Position numbers and translations under genes: made by a program. A stretch of DNA of 58,831 bases, taken from positions 1 to 58,831 of the forward strand of contig JAWQRO010000096.1 of NCBI GenBank assembly GCA_033557835.1, in the 5' to 3' direction. The notes beneath the pieces are model-generated. The model was not told the DNA's origin and made no database searches. It worked only from the letters and a program-made list of their open reading frames with translations. Below are positions 24,350 to 37,027 of the stretch, piece by piece. Position 1 is the stretch's first letter, and the number at the start of each line of letters is the position of its first letter. Source of the stretch: Helochares maculicollis. Taxonomy: Eukaryota > Arthropoda > Insecta > Coleoptera > Hydrophilidae.

Positions 24350-26720
24350 TATTTTCAGCAGCACGCAAATACAGGGATAGATACATAATCAATATGAATT
24401 CAACGCAAAACATAGAACTAATACAAGACGATGAAATAATAAAGAAAATAAACTAGCCCAAATAGCCAAACTAACGAATGAAATTATACAAAAATAAAAA
24501 TCCGAAAAGAGTGAATGCTGATATAATATTGCACATTTATAAAAGGGATAGTAAGAGAGACTCTAGTAATAATATTAATAAACATTCGATCAGAAGTATT
24601 AGGTAGGGTCATTAAACAAGAACTTGGAAAATAATTTGTAGGTATCATTAAAGAAACTCACTGTAGGTTTGAAATAGGAAAAAATTCACAAACGAACGAC
24701 AAATGCAAAGAAGACGATTTAGACCAACCAAATAAGTTGTGTCTGGTTTGCAGAAGAAAAATCCTTTTTCATCAGGAGAATGCACCGTCTCATCAGCATT
24801 TTGACAATGGCTAAAATCCATGATTTAAGTTCGAATTGGATCATCCACCGTATTCACTAGCGACTTCCATCTGTTTCCAGACCTAAAATAATGCATGCGT
24901 AGAAAGCGTTTTTCATCAAACGATGAGGTCATAACAGACGTGGAAGCGTATTTTGCAGCCCTTCCAGATTCCCACTTTAGGGATGGAATTCATATTCTGG
25001 AATCTCGTTTGAAGAAGTCTATTAATGTTCAGGAGACTATATTGAATAAGAAAGTGTATTTCAAACTATAAAATTGTTTTTCTTATCGAACTGAAAAGGA
25101 TCGTAAAACAAAGAAAAATCTATGATCATGAAAAAGATATACGTCATTACATATGGACTTACTCAAAGCTTTCCATTTTGTAAGAGGTGAAGACGTGGAG
25201 TCTCAAGAAAATAAAATATAGACAGAATGTTCGAAATAATAAGAGATCCTTCGACGTGAAGGATCTCATTCGCGAATTTTAAAATAATGTTTATACTTAT
25301 ATGAAAAAAATTATCTTAGGGATGTTTTGAATTACCAATTTTAATCTCAGCCCAAGTAATTTCATCCAGAATCGATGGAACTCAATCTTGTCTCCATCGC
25401 CCGCCCACTAGTGGGCATCCATGCTTTCATTTGAAACGAAAAAGAATATGCATTATAGGTACCAGATACTATACTCCAAGACTGCTGTAGAAGTTTCAGT
25501 GGGCCGATAGTTTCAGGACAAGTGCTATCCATCATAGAAATAATCACAACTGGCCACTGGTCTAGTTATGGTAACAAAACGAATACTAAGGATAGAATAT
25601 CTTTGTGAAATTAGCGCTATTGCGTTAAAGTCTAAAGAGTACTGACAACAACTAGATCAGAAATTTCAATTGCAATTATTATTATCCCTTTCCGACATAG
25701 AATAATTTTTACACGTCTATTTCATAATATGAATTTTGACATTACATTAGTATCCCTTTACCACTAGCTTCTAAAATGACTAGTTAAATGTTGTGTAGCC
25801 AGAGCTATGAATAAGTTTTACCTCGTTTTCATGAGTGCGTTTGAAAACTTACTTCTGGATTAAAGTAGCCGAGATTTAAGTTGTAATTCTTGAACTAGGT
25901 TTAATAAAAATGTAATGATAACTAAATATACCAAATATCAGTAAAGACATGGAAAGCCTTAAGAAAACGACATATATACAGAATAGTCTCAATAATAATA
26001 GATGTTTAAGAGTAACACAAACAGCCTTAGAACCAACAAAGAAAGTTTACAATAATGATAGGAGTAAAAATGAGTGTGTCAAGTCCACTTCGCTTGTACT
26101 TATCTGAGTGAAGTGATATTTGCGGACCAATTAAAAGAAAATCATGACGATAACTGTTAAAATTGATAAAGCCAAATCACAGAAAAAATATCAAAAACAT
26201 CAAAATCAAAGAAAAAACAACACAAGTGAACAATTACAGATATATAGGAATAATAATTTAATGTGTTGGTAAGAGCATAGGAAGAAAAGGATAAATAAAA
26301 AGGGACAAAAATATTCTATATGATGAAACCATTGTCTTTAGGACAAACACATTAAAACCATTACTGAAAAAAATGATAAGGTTAAGAATATCGCACAACG
26401 AGTACTGGGCAAAGGCAGAAGTCATCAAACTGTGAGTACTGACATGGATACGAAATTCCTACGAAGAATTAAAAATATTTTGAAAAGAAACCAAATAAAA
26501 TACACTGCCACAAAAACATAAGAGTAAAACAATACATGAATTAGAAGAACAGTTACGATGACAGAGGAAAATATAAAAGAAGGGCAGGAAGTAAACAGAA
26601 GGACAAGAGGGGAAATGGTGGCAAGAATGTGAATTAAATGGAAAAGAATTAAGGATCAATCGAGAATCAGCAAAAAATAAAGAGGATTATGGAACGAATT
26701 TGAAAAAGCATTCTATCATA
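24350..26720 (+). mobile_element. Decayed non-LTR retrotransposon (LINE)
   Basis: Plus-strand fragments in several frames resemble a LINE reverse transcriptase. Near 24610-24710 the text GRVIKQELGK, a stop, then KETHCRFEIGKNSQTND parallels the region before catalytic motif A (R-V-I-K-x-E-L ... EEQxGFxxGxS). Near 26200-26290 VNNYRYIGI parallels the post-RT motif V-x-x-F/Y-x-Y-L-G. Stops and frameshifts are dense. The interval is interrupted by a separate duplicated repeat (25530-25945). Boundaries are approximate and the clade is not determined. Confidence 0.45.
25530..25945. repeat. Dispersed repeat, copy 1 (pair with 29090-29500)
   Basis: Shares collinear blocks with 29090-29500, for example ATTATTATCCCTTTCC, GCTTCTAAAATGACTAGTT versus ACTTCTAAAATTACCAGTT, AGCTATGAATAA, AAAACTTACTT.TGGATTAAAGTA and TAATTCT.GAACTAGGT. 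About 75-80 percent similar by eye. No coding content seen. Confidence 0.7.
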
Positions 26721-29089
26721 GAGGAAGTAATGTATAATAGTTAGATCTCATAGACCACATTTTCACAAAATACTTAAGATTAATGTCTATATAAAATTGT
26801 CGATAAACAGATGTAAAACACGTTTGATTCAAATTTGTAATTCGTCACTTTAAAAAAAGTATTAATTATAGAAATTACATCGCCACTAGGATTATGTAAA
26901 TGTATTCATAAAAATATTTCGTTTAGTTAAGAACCCATTATGAACACATCTATATGATTCCTTTTATTGCTGGAGTAAAAACTTATTCGTACAATTAAGT
27001 TTGTTTTTGTTAGACCACTATTATCGGCATTGACTTTTGATAAGATTTTAATCGTTTGATGATTTACAAGAGGCTATTAACCTCTTATTGCAAAACTGTT
27101 TTGTCAAATTAAAAACGAGTAGGCAATTTAATCTTTTATTTGTACAACAAAATAATTATTATTTAATAGCCGCGTCAGTCAAATATGAATGAGACCGACC
27201 TATGAAACCAAACAGATTTAAATAAGAAAATATAAATAATAAATTACTAGCAAAATTACTGAACTTTTCCCGTATTCCCGTTTTATAGTGAACCATTTCA
27301 TAATAATTATTGATACCCTGCAAACAATATCGTAGATGTTTCTTTCTTTTTCGCTTTATTACGGGCCTTAAAATCCCGACAAGTCAAAATTATTAATCAT
27401 TTTCATCTAATAATTATTTAATAAATGCGATAACAATGTTTCGTTGCAGGAAATGCAGGCTAGTTGATTTATCTGATAAAAATATGTACGTATATAAATT
27501 AATAAAAAATGTAATTTTTGAATATAGACATGTCAGTAAAATTCGATTTAAAATTTGGAATATATTCAAGAATGTTGACTGGAGACGCTCTAGATTTTTA
27601 AGGAACTACAAATTCCTCAAGTTACAATGACAATAATAATGGGTTACATGTATTGTATAATACAGATGTATAGAAAAATGCTGTTTAGTCGCTGTACATA
27701 AATTAGTAAGACCGAATGAAATAGATAAAGTTGATAGAATTGTCTTTGAAATAGTTGTAGTTTTTGGATTACTATACGAGTTATAGAAACGAGAAAGCAT
27801 GTATGTAAATGAGACAACACATATCGTTTGAGCTGAAGGGATGAAGTTTGATTCACGGCGTAATAGCGAGAATTCGCATCATAGATCCCCTTCAACTGTT
27901 CTTACTGTACTTATACTGTCTTCATTTTTTTTCAAGTAATCATATTAGTAAAATAAACCTAGCCAATTGTAATTTTAATAATATTTTCAAAATCATTAAA
28001 AATAAGCAAATACAAAATGTCGCCGCAATTGGACTACCGCAAGAGTTATTTTAGTAAAGTTTTTTAAGTTCTGTATTAAGTAAGCCATGAAATGAAAGAT
28101 GAAAACCGAAAATGAGACTTAACTAGCATATCTTAATACCTTGGTTCAGTTTGTGGAGTCGAGTAGCTATATATTAGAAAAGTAGGAGCAAAATACGCTT
28201 CGCTTGTGGTAAACATATCCATGCAAGGGACGAACGAGCTTATCTTGAGTAAGCAATTTTTTTTATTAATATTGATATTTTTCTGTCTTACATACTATAT
28301 ACATACAAAAAATTCCTTTTAAACTTAATTCCAGTAACTTAGTCACTTTTTGGGAAGAGTAGTGGTTAGAAAGATTTTCATAAAATAAATGTATTTTTTG
28401 TCCACTATGCATATTGTTTCTGTTGCCATCAAAAGCCTGAGTTACCCGAGTCGTCATGAAATAAGGAAGAATTAGCTATGCGTACACGCAAAGTGAAGAT
28501 GCATTTTGGCATTAACCCGCTCGAAATTCTGTCTTAAGTACAAATAAATAAACATGCTTAGAATGCCTTAAAATTGTTCCTCAATTAAGAACATCGACGT
28601 TAAGGTTCTTACAACCAGAAATATTTGGCATTTCTCGATTCACTAGGTTTTAAATGCTTTAATTTTGACATTTACCAACATTATAGTGTATAATTAAACC
28701 GGCATCTAACAGAAACAACTTAGAAATACGATATGTTTACGACCACAACAAATGTTATTCCCAAGGCTTCAAAACAACTCAAAAACGCATATAACGCAAC
28801 AACAATATTTTTTTTAATAATCTGCTTTGTAAAAGCACATATTTTATGACAAAACTAATAGTACATAAATTGTAAAATGAAAACAAATACGTGGCATTCG
28901 ATTGAAAGGACCCCGTTTAAGAATTAGAATATATATTACTTACATAGAAAATTTTATTGTAGGGATATTGTTAATGACGCTTTTAATATCAGCCTACTAT
29001 TTTACAGTCAGAATTATTCTCAAGTTGATTGTGATTATATGTATATAAATCAGCGGTAATCAATATTATCCCTACTGCCCACTACTGGC
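26721..29089. other. Gene-poor interval
   Basis: AT-rich, with no supported exon or transposon protein. Small open frames at 27436-27630 and 27644-27895 look like chance. A single minisatellite-like core (TACGCTTCGCTTGTGG) lies near 28195. Confidence 0.4.
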
Positions 29090-29500
29090 TGAGAGTTTAA
29101 TAATTTAATAATCACAGCTGACCATTGATCTACTTACAGTAGCAAAAAGAAGTCTAAGAATAAAATAAAATTTCAATTTCAATCATTATTATCCCTTTCC
29201 CCCATAGAATAAATATTACACATATATTTTATGTTAATGATATAGAAATTCAAGACTTTTCGTTAACAGATCAAGATACTAGATTTTTGTTCTCAAAACC
29301 AATTTTAAAATCCCTTTAAGACTGACTTCTAAAATTACCAGTTGATTTTTATATAGCTTAAGCTATGAATAATTCTTAACTCGGTATCATGGTTGCGTTT
29401 TAAAACTTACTTTTGGATTAAAGTATCCAAGAGTTAACTTGTAATTCTAGAACTAGGTCTAACAAATACTGAATGATAGCTAAATATCCCACATTATTCA
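29090..29500. repeat. Dispersed repeat, copy 2 (pair with 25530-25945)
   Basis: Same orientation and block order as copy 1, which makes the pair direct repeats about 3.56 kb apart. The family is unknown and no terminal structure is clear. Confidence 0.7.
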
Positions 29501-29780
29501 AGAATTCATTCCAGATTTTTCAATTTATACCAGGGTATGAAATTTTATTATTTAAAAAAGAATGATTCTATAACCAAGCTTTATACTGCAAAAACTGCTG
29601 CATGTAAGTGAAACAGTCAAACAAATTTACGATTAAAAATGGCATCGACTGCGCTTGAGCAACATAAATAAGCAAACATTCATTTATTTTGAGACTTTAC
29701 CCACATTGTAGTAGAACACTAAGCTCGAACCATCAACGCTTTTGATAACTTGTACATTACAATACAACCGATCCGAACTT

Positions 29781-30240
29781 ATCGAGTGTCTCTATGTAAC
29801 ATGTATGCATGTATAGCGTAAAAGCAGCAGCGGATTATTATTATTAGTTGTATGATAATCCCATGCCTTCTATATAAAGAAAATTAAAAAACAGTGACAT
29901 CACGAAATTTTTAATAAATATCCTGTCTAAAATTGCACGTTAATATTAAATAATAATTAAAGCTATAGAGCCAGAGATCATAATGAGGGTGAAGAAATCT
30001 TAAGAACACAAACCACTAAAAATTAAAAAAAAATAAACGATGAAATTCCTAAAAATTGAAGTCCAAAAGTCAATTTAGAAAAAATATTGATAATTTATCA
30101 GGAAAACATATAATCTACTACAGATATAACGAAAATACCTTAAAAATAAATTACAAAGCAAATCTACTAATATTGAAACCAAATCTTGCAAAACATTATG
30201 CAAATAAATCACGTGAAACATTTTTTAAATGGTCTAAAAG
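29781..30240. repeat. Direct duplication, left copy
   Basis: Aligns without large gaps to 30476-30900. Shared blocks include ATGTATAGCGTAAAAGCA, GTTAATATTAAATAATAATT, GAACACAAACCACTAAAAA, GATGAAATTCCTAAAAATTG and ATCAGGAAAACATATAATCT. About 85 percent similar by eye. The two copies are about 695 bases apart in tandem orientation. No protein recognised. Confidence 0.8.
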
Positions 30241-30475
30241 CAATCATGACACTAAATATTGAAAGATTTTTTAAAAGCTAGAGAGGTTCTACGGGTAAAT
30301 AACGAAAATATATTCAAAAATTTAATCATGATCGCAATGATAGTTGCGATCTAATCTGTATTTCTAAAAAAATCTTGAAATAAAATCACAAAAGAAAGAC
30401 TTAGCAAGACTACCAACGAAAGTAAGTGCTGACATTTTCTCATGCAACTTACCAATCTTAAAATTTTAAAATAGC

Positions 30476-30900
30476 GAGTGTCTCTATTTGATATGCTTGT
30501 ATACATGTATAGCGTAAAAGCAATAGTGGGTTATTATGATTAGTTATAGGATAATCGCCCTGTATGTAAAGAAAATTTTAAAACAGTGAAATTACAAACT
30601 TTTGAATAAATATCCTTCCTAAGAGTGTACGTTAATATTAAATAATAATTAAAGCTATATAGCCAGAGATAATAATGAGATTGAAGAAATCTTTAGAACA
30701 CAAACCACTAAAAACTAAAAAAAAATAAATGATGAAATTCCTAAAAATTGAAGTCGAAAAGTCAATTCAGAAAAAATGTTGAAATTTTATCAGGAAAACA
30801 TATAATCTGAACTAATTAATACAGATATAATGTAAAATTCCTTAAATATTAATTACAAAGCAAATCTATTAATCTATAATATTGAAACCTAATCTTGAAA
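30476..30900. repeat. Direct duplication, right copy
   Basis: Second copy of the 29781-30240 segment; begins at GAGTGTCTCTA as the first does. Confidence 0.8.
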
Positions 30901-32640
30901 AATGAAGTGTCCTAAACATTTTTGATTTCTTACTAATAACAATTTAATTTTCTGAATGCAAATCCTAAAAGTAAATCTCTAGGAAATAGCTCAGAAAAGG
31001 TGATGCACGAGAATAAATCTTGAACTATCAGAAAATATGCAAGGAAAATGAGCCTTTCGCATTTTGAAAAATTAACAACATTATAAAACCTGAAGGGCAT
31101 CCCAAATTTGAATGCAAATCATAAAATTAAATCTTGAAAAAATGTTAAAGATAAAAGATAAAATTGGAATACTAAACAACTTAATGAATCCAAAGGTTAA
31201 ATAATGCTAATAATTGTACTTTGGGTAGCGATTTTTAATATTCTTTCTATATTCTGACTTTTTAGATGATTTCTTCGGTTTTTAGATTTCCTAAAAAAAA
31301 GTCCGGACAATTTTTTTGTTTTCCGCTGTGGTAATTCTTCAAATTATATATTTAGTTTTGTTGGAATTCAAAAATGTTCTTCTATCTTCTAGCAGATACA
31401 GACACTCGATATTTATTATTTTACTTCCGGTGATCACCCTAATTCAATCAGTTTGAGGATTAATTGGTTTACGCAGGAAAGACGGACAGAATTATATAAT
31501 TACGTAAAAAAAACCCAACCGAAATCTAACTGAAATCCAATTTTGATGAGTAAATTAATCTTTGAACAATTAGAGTTTGAGAAGAAATGCCTCACTTTTG
31601 GCATTCAAATTGATTTAAAACTTTTTGTTATAACAAGTTTTAGCACATAAGTAAAGGTTTTATAGTTTTATTTCAAACTGCAACCTATATTGCGTAAATG
31701 TTAAAATTCTCTTCCATTGCTCTGATATGGATTCTGGAGTCATGACAACGTGAAAATTATTTAATATTTGGAGGCTGGATTTTTTATTGATCGCAATACA
31801 TAATCGCACAGTATACGGAAATGTAAAAAGCTATAAGATTAGAAGGCGTTAATTACCATCCTGATAAAAATTTACCTGCATAGACATTTGTCTAAATCAA
31901 TTGGACTAGATACATTTTTAAAACCCAATTTGAAACTACCCTGAAGGACGTTATTAAATATGCGCTGCATTCCGGCCCTGAAGTTGCCCAGTACCTGTCA
32001 CTTGATTACAGTTAACGCTGCATACAAAGATTATAAATACGCTACGCTTCAGAAGCTACCCAGAGAAAGATATCTGTACAACTGCTACATTTTTGTTATA
32101 ACAATAGCGCATAAAATATCTAACAAATTGATATCACTAAGAATATAGAAACAATATGCCTCAATGTGCAGCACAAAGGTAAAGCATGCAATAAGAACTG
32201 TTGACGGGCTCAACTCTACCTACCATTTAAAGCTGATCATTGTTACATTGTTTTGTTGACAAATGAAGCACCACATATATGAATGTAATATGAAAATTGC
32301 ACTATCGATTAAGAAATCACAAAATAAAGTTAGGTAATTTTAATTTTCACTTTCACAACTAGGTATATGCTAGGCGCACCTTTAACAGAGTTTATTGACA
32401 CCGTTCACAGGTAAAACTAGATTTACCACATTGCTCTTTGCAGTGCACATTATTTTAAATTTTCAGATACATATAACTGCATACACTGAATCAATCTGTT
32501 GCAACTCATTAACTACGCGCGCCGATTTGACTGTAATAAAAACTAATAGTTCACGAATGCTCTTTAAAAAGAAAAAACTTTATAAAAAATGGTCAGTTCA
32601 CAAATGTCTGTAAAAACAATGGAAATTAAAAAAAAGTGCT
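30901..32640. other. Gene-poor interval
   Basis: No exon or transposon protein recognised; AT-rich with short chance frames (for example 31960-32148 and 32395-32613). Confidence 0.4.
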
Positions 32641-32962
32641 TGCGCGACCTCTATGCAACTTACAACAACTTTATCTTGGCGCTAAAATTCAAACTTGCAA
32701 GCAAATCTACTAAATGCGACGTACCGACCGCATCTATCCTCCTTGCTCTTTAACTAAGCGCCTGTGCATCTCGGACTAGATTGGCTTCACTAGCCACGAC
32801 TTACGCGCTGTCATTGTTGTTTAAGACGTTCTTCCTGCATTCAGCCACTGAGAACAGCTGATCAAAGAAATGACATTTGCTTGACGTTTTGCCTCGTCTC
32901 CCGAATTTAGTTTGCTTTTTCAAAACCGAATTGTTTGTTTTAAAAAGCACTTTTGGCACTTT
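32641..32962 (+). promoter_or_regulatory. Candidate Rab9 promoter and first untranslated exon
   Basis: This stretch is richer in C, G and CpG than its surroundings and lies upstream of Rab9. A good splice donor (TT|GTAAGTAG) at 32963 could join to the acceptor (tttttcag) ending at 33613, just before the Rab9 start. No TATA box is evident, as expected for a housekeeping gene. The exon is inferred. Confidence 0.35.
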
Positions 32963-33613
32963 GTAAGTAGATTACTTGTTGTAGTTGCGCATTTCCTGCT
33001 TATCAAATCCTTTTCCAATCACTTTTTCTTTGTTTTGAATTTACTTATTAACAATTAATTGTTATCTTTAAAACAGCATTTAATTACTTAATTGTTGTGC
33101 TCCGATTTGAACCCATTCCATTGAATGTTCTGTTTGCTCCATTTTTGTCAAAATCAAAACCAGATAATTTCCAATCTTTGAAAAAATTGTGTACTTCCAT
33201 AGTCGCCTCCGATGCAATTATCTATTAGAAATGAGGCGTCTATTAACGCACATTTCATGACCTACTAGATTTATACATGTCACTTTTAACTGTTGCATCT
33301 AATAAATTATGTAAAGTGGTTTCTCATACCACTCAACTTGCTCCTTCTTTACTATCGAAATCGTACAATACATTGATTAGCACTTGAATTACAAGTGCAA
33401 ACAATTTGCATTCATTATCACCAATTTTCATTAGGTACAGATTTTCATGTTTTAAGCACTGATAGGTCATTGTGTAACATTCAAGTGCATACAACAGCCA
33501 ACTTTGATTTATCAACTAATTAAAAGCTATGGTCCAGTTACACCAACCTGTGTGTGTGTGAAATTAACCAGATTTATTAGTAAGTACTCATTTGTGATAA
33601 TTTCATTTTTCAG

Positions 33614-33642
33614 AGAGACAGGAATGAAATCATTTGTATTAA
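33614..33642 (+). promoter_or_regulatory. Rab9 leader with overlapping upstream ORF
   Basis: After the acceptor at 33613 an ATG at 33624 opens an 11-codon frame (ending TAG) that overlaps the Rab9 start codon in another phase. It might reduce initiation at 33643, or the Rab9 ATG may be reached by leaky scanning. Confidence 0.5.
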
Positions 33643-34773
33643 ATGATGACAACTAGACAAAACATGAGGCCTCCAAACAAAAACACTTTGTTAAAAGTGG
33701 TCATTTTAGGAGATGGAGGGGTGGGAAAGAGCTGCTTAATGAATAGATTTGTATCAAATCAATTTGACGAACATTCCTTCCATACAATCGGTGTGGAATT
33801 TCTGAACAAGGACTTGGAAATTGATGGTGAAACCTACACGTTACAGGTGATGCAATCCCAACATGTTACTTTGCCCAATTTACTGTATTATTATTATTGT
33901 TGCACATCCAAAAATGATCATCTTGCTTTTTAATTCTAGATTTGGGATACTGCAGGACAAGAAAGGTTCAAAACTCTCAGGACTCCTTTCTATAGAGGAA
34001 GTGATATTTGCCTACTAACTTACGGAATTGATGATAGATCTAGCTTCAGAAATCTATCGATGTGGAAAAATGAGTTCCTTTACTATGCAGACGTTAAAGA
34101 AAATACGCAATTTCCTTTTATTGTTGTAGGAAATAAGGTATGTATTTCATAATAAAATAATTCTGGTGCATTGAAGCTACATTTTCAGCGAACTGTTCTT
34201 CAGTTCTCGTCATTTTTCTAGTAGGCAGCAATATCAGTTTTTTATTTGATTTTGTTTAATTTGCACTATTAACTCTTCCGCATTACCTATTAAAACATTA
34301 CATTTTTGGGCAGCATAATTTTAGGAAGAGATCCTCAGATTTTTAATAATAAATACAGATTTATTTCATATCTCATATCATAATTGCTTAGTGATCACTT
34401 TTTATTTCATAAATTTCCAAGTTCAAATCTCATTATATCTAAGTCTCTGTCCATATGCAACCATAAAGTTGTATTGTGCTAACATAATTTCTTTTCTGTA
34501 CTTTTCAAGAGTGATGTATCTGCTGACGAGAGAGAAGTATCTCAACTAGAGCTGGAAACTTGGTGCAACGAAAATAATATCTCTAGTTGCATAGAAACGT
34601 CTGCCAAAAATGCCAGTAATGTTCAGGAGGCATTCAAATTAGCTGTACAACACTGGCTGAAGCTGGAGAGCAAAGCGGAGAAAACAGAGTGTACTTACAA
34701 TGACACAATTGATTTATCTCGTAAACAATCTGATAATAGAACCTCGTGTTGCCTAGGTTCTGCAGATGAATAA
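33643..34773 (+). CDS. Rab9: Ras-related GTPase Rab9
   Basis: Small GTPase of late endosomes, needed in the family for retrieval of cargo from late endosomes to the trans-Golgi. Coding exons 33643-33846, 33940-34137 and 34510-34773, all GT-AG and in phase; 221 codons. Motifs: P-loop GDGGVGKS (residues 23-30), switch I with FHTIGVEFLNKD (Rab9-type effector loop), WDTAGQE (70-76), NKSD (133-136, split by intron 2) and ETSAK. TPFYRGSD and FLYYADVKE support Rab9 rather than Rab7. Odd point: the expected terminal Cys-Cys (residues 214-215) is followed by LGSADE before the stop, because the TAG directly after TGC is out of frame by one base. Two adjacent Met codons start the frame; the later Met-8 would also be possible. 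Transcribed toward Cip4. Confidence 0.93.
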
Positions 34774-36546
34774 CGCTATTAAAATTCCACAACTTTTTAT
34801 TGCTAATAATTTTGTAAACCTGTTTCAAATAACCACATATCTATACATACCATATAGATATTTAAGGCTACCCAAAAAGACATCTTTAATAAATAAGGTT
34901 TTGATTTAGCAGCTTTATTGTATACATTTATATATATTTTTAATTTATTTTGAAACAAAGAGCGTGATCGACACAATTGTGATTATTAGCTAACAATGTA
35001 TATTTAATTTCATAAAAATTTACGATAAAAAGCAAAGAAAAATCAGGGGAAGACCCCAATGATGTTGCACCTCTTAAAAAATGTATTTACTAATATGCAA
35101 GATTTGTGGTATTCTGAAATGGGTTACCCAATACTAATTAGGTGCTCATTCTATACATACTTGATTAACATATTAGTATACCACAGTATTTTTTAGTTTT
35201 AATTTTTGACACCAAAGTAGAAAACCGAGTATAACCTCTGTACATACTTAAAATAACATAGTTTTTAACTTATTAAGTTTCGACATTACATACACTAGAG
35301 GTAATTTTACTACCACAGCTGCATTTAAAGATATTTATTTTTACACATTTTGTTAAATTAATACATTTTATTTTAGCAGAGAAATAAATTTTCATTTTTT
35401 TTTCACTTTTTGTTTTATTTATTGTTTAATTTTCTTCTGTCTCTATATTTTATTCTCATAATATTTCATCACTCAAAAGTAAAACTACATTATATTATTT
35501 ACATATGATCTTGTAATGTTACTGTAAATATTTAGGGAGTAATAATGGGTGTGGCTATAAATTTCTGCATAATAATTTTTATTTCAATGCTATACTAACG
35601 AGGATGTTTTTTTGTCGAGATATTGCTATTGTCAAGTGTTGTAAGTTCAATAATATTTGTGGTTGTACATATCAAGCTTTAAATTACTACGTAATTGTTT
35701 AAAATCCACACCAAATTAATGGCCTATAATTAGCATTCTATGTGCGTTGATATTAAAATTGTGATTGAAAACCTATATCTACATTTACTGAAATTAGTTT
35801 CAAAATTTTACTTTAGATGAAATGTAATCAAAACGAACATGTTTTGGAAGCTTTTGTATTGCTTGTGAATATTTATCTCCAAATAAATTTTTTTAATGTA
35901 AAAATCACCTTTTTCTCCACCTAAACCGCGGTGGCATCTATACAACCCTTTGATGCCATTTGCTTGAACAACAGGAGGTATTGTTCAACCTAATTGCGTT
36001 GTGATTGTTTTTAAATAAAGTAGTTATGCTGTTATTTAAATAGATATTTATTATTAAAAAAATACAATAAAAATCTTCCTTTCATCTCAAAAGTAAGTGA
36101 TATGTACCTTAAAAAGTAATTACATTTTACTAATGGTATCAAAATCACATATTTTCATCATACAAGTCTAAGTTTAATAGAAACATATATTTGAAACAGA
36201 AACAAGCAAAAGTTAGGAACTTCCTTTGACTAAAATAACTTTTCTCTTACATAATGAAGTCTAAAATAATTATTTATAAACTTTGGTTAACAAGAGCAAA
36301 TATCAAATAATAGGCACAAACAACAAAGCTCATCTGATTGACTTTCTAAACTGTTTATCCTCCTACTTTATTGCTTTCAGATAAAAAGTACATAAATTTA
36401 AAAATTCAAATATGAATAATAAAATTAGTTTAAAATTTTGTAAAAAAAATAGCATATCCTAGAGGGAACTGATATCCTTAAATGTAAATACTATTGCTAA
36501 TGCCAAAATTGGATCACATATGTACCTCATCTATAATAACTTGGTA
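34774..36546. other. Convergent 3' region of Rab9 and Cip4
   Basis: The stop codons of Rab9 (plus) and of the distal Cip4 SH3 copy (minus) face each other across about 1.8 kb. Possible polyadenylation signals: AATAAA at 34888-34893 for Rab9, and on the minus strand AATAAA at 36372-36367 and 36052-36047 for Cip4. No other gene seen. Confidence 0.55.
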
Positions 36547-37027
36547 CTACATAATATGAATATAGGCAGTTGGTACAAACCCTGTTTCATAATTACCATG
36601 TGGTCTTCTCACTTGAGTCCACCCTTCTCCACAACATGCCTCCAAAACTTGCAATTGTTCATTCTTCACAATAGATAATTCTTCAGGAAGTTGTGCTAAT
36701 GATTAAAAGAAATTAAAAACGCTATTTAGTGGCCTGAGAGGTTAAATTGCTGCTTTTCTTAACACTTTTGCTTCATTTTATAAAAAGAATTGTCAGAAGT
36801 GACCAAAAATGTCCCCTCAAGAGGTAGTAAGACTTAAGATAACAAATAGAGGGCATCTGTGCAACATCACACAAAATAATTTAAAAAAAAACATACCTTC
36901 AAATGAATAAAGAGCTGTACAAATCACAATATTATCTTCTTTTATACTTTCATAGATAGCTTCATAATATTCTGGCTCATAAAAACTACCATTGTCTTCA
37001 ATTGATGTTGCCAATCCACTCTCAGAA
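36547..37027 (-). CDS. Cip4: Cip4 alternative C-terminal SH3 cassette B (distal)
   Basis: Two exons. 37027-36897 (131 bases, enters in phase 2, leaves in phase 1) encodes a linker starting SESGLATS, an acidic Tyr-rich stretch and CTALYSFE. 36695-36547 encodes the rest of the SH3 with GEGWTQVRRPHG and GFVPTAYIHIM, then TAG. Acceptors (gtttacag, aatcattag) and donor (GAAG|gtatgt) are good. Key SH3 residues are kept: ALY, the Trp in GWT, and the P..Y of GFVPTAYI. Compared with cassette A the RT-loop is altered (AQLPEELS instead of ATSEGS) and it ends sooner. It must be used in place of cassette A because A carries its own stop. Confidence 0.85.
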
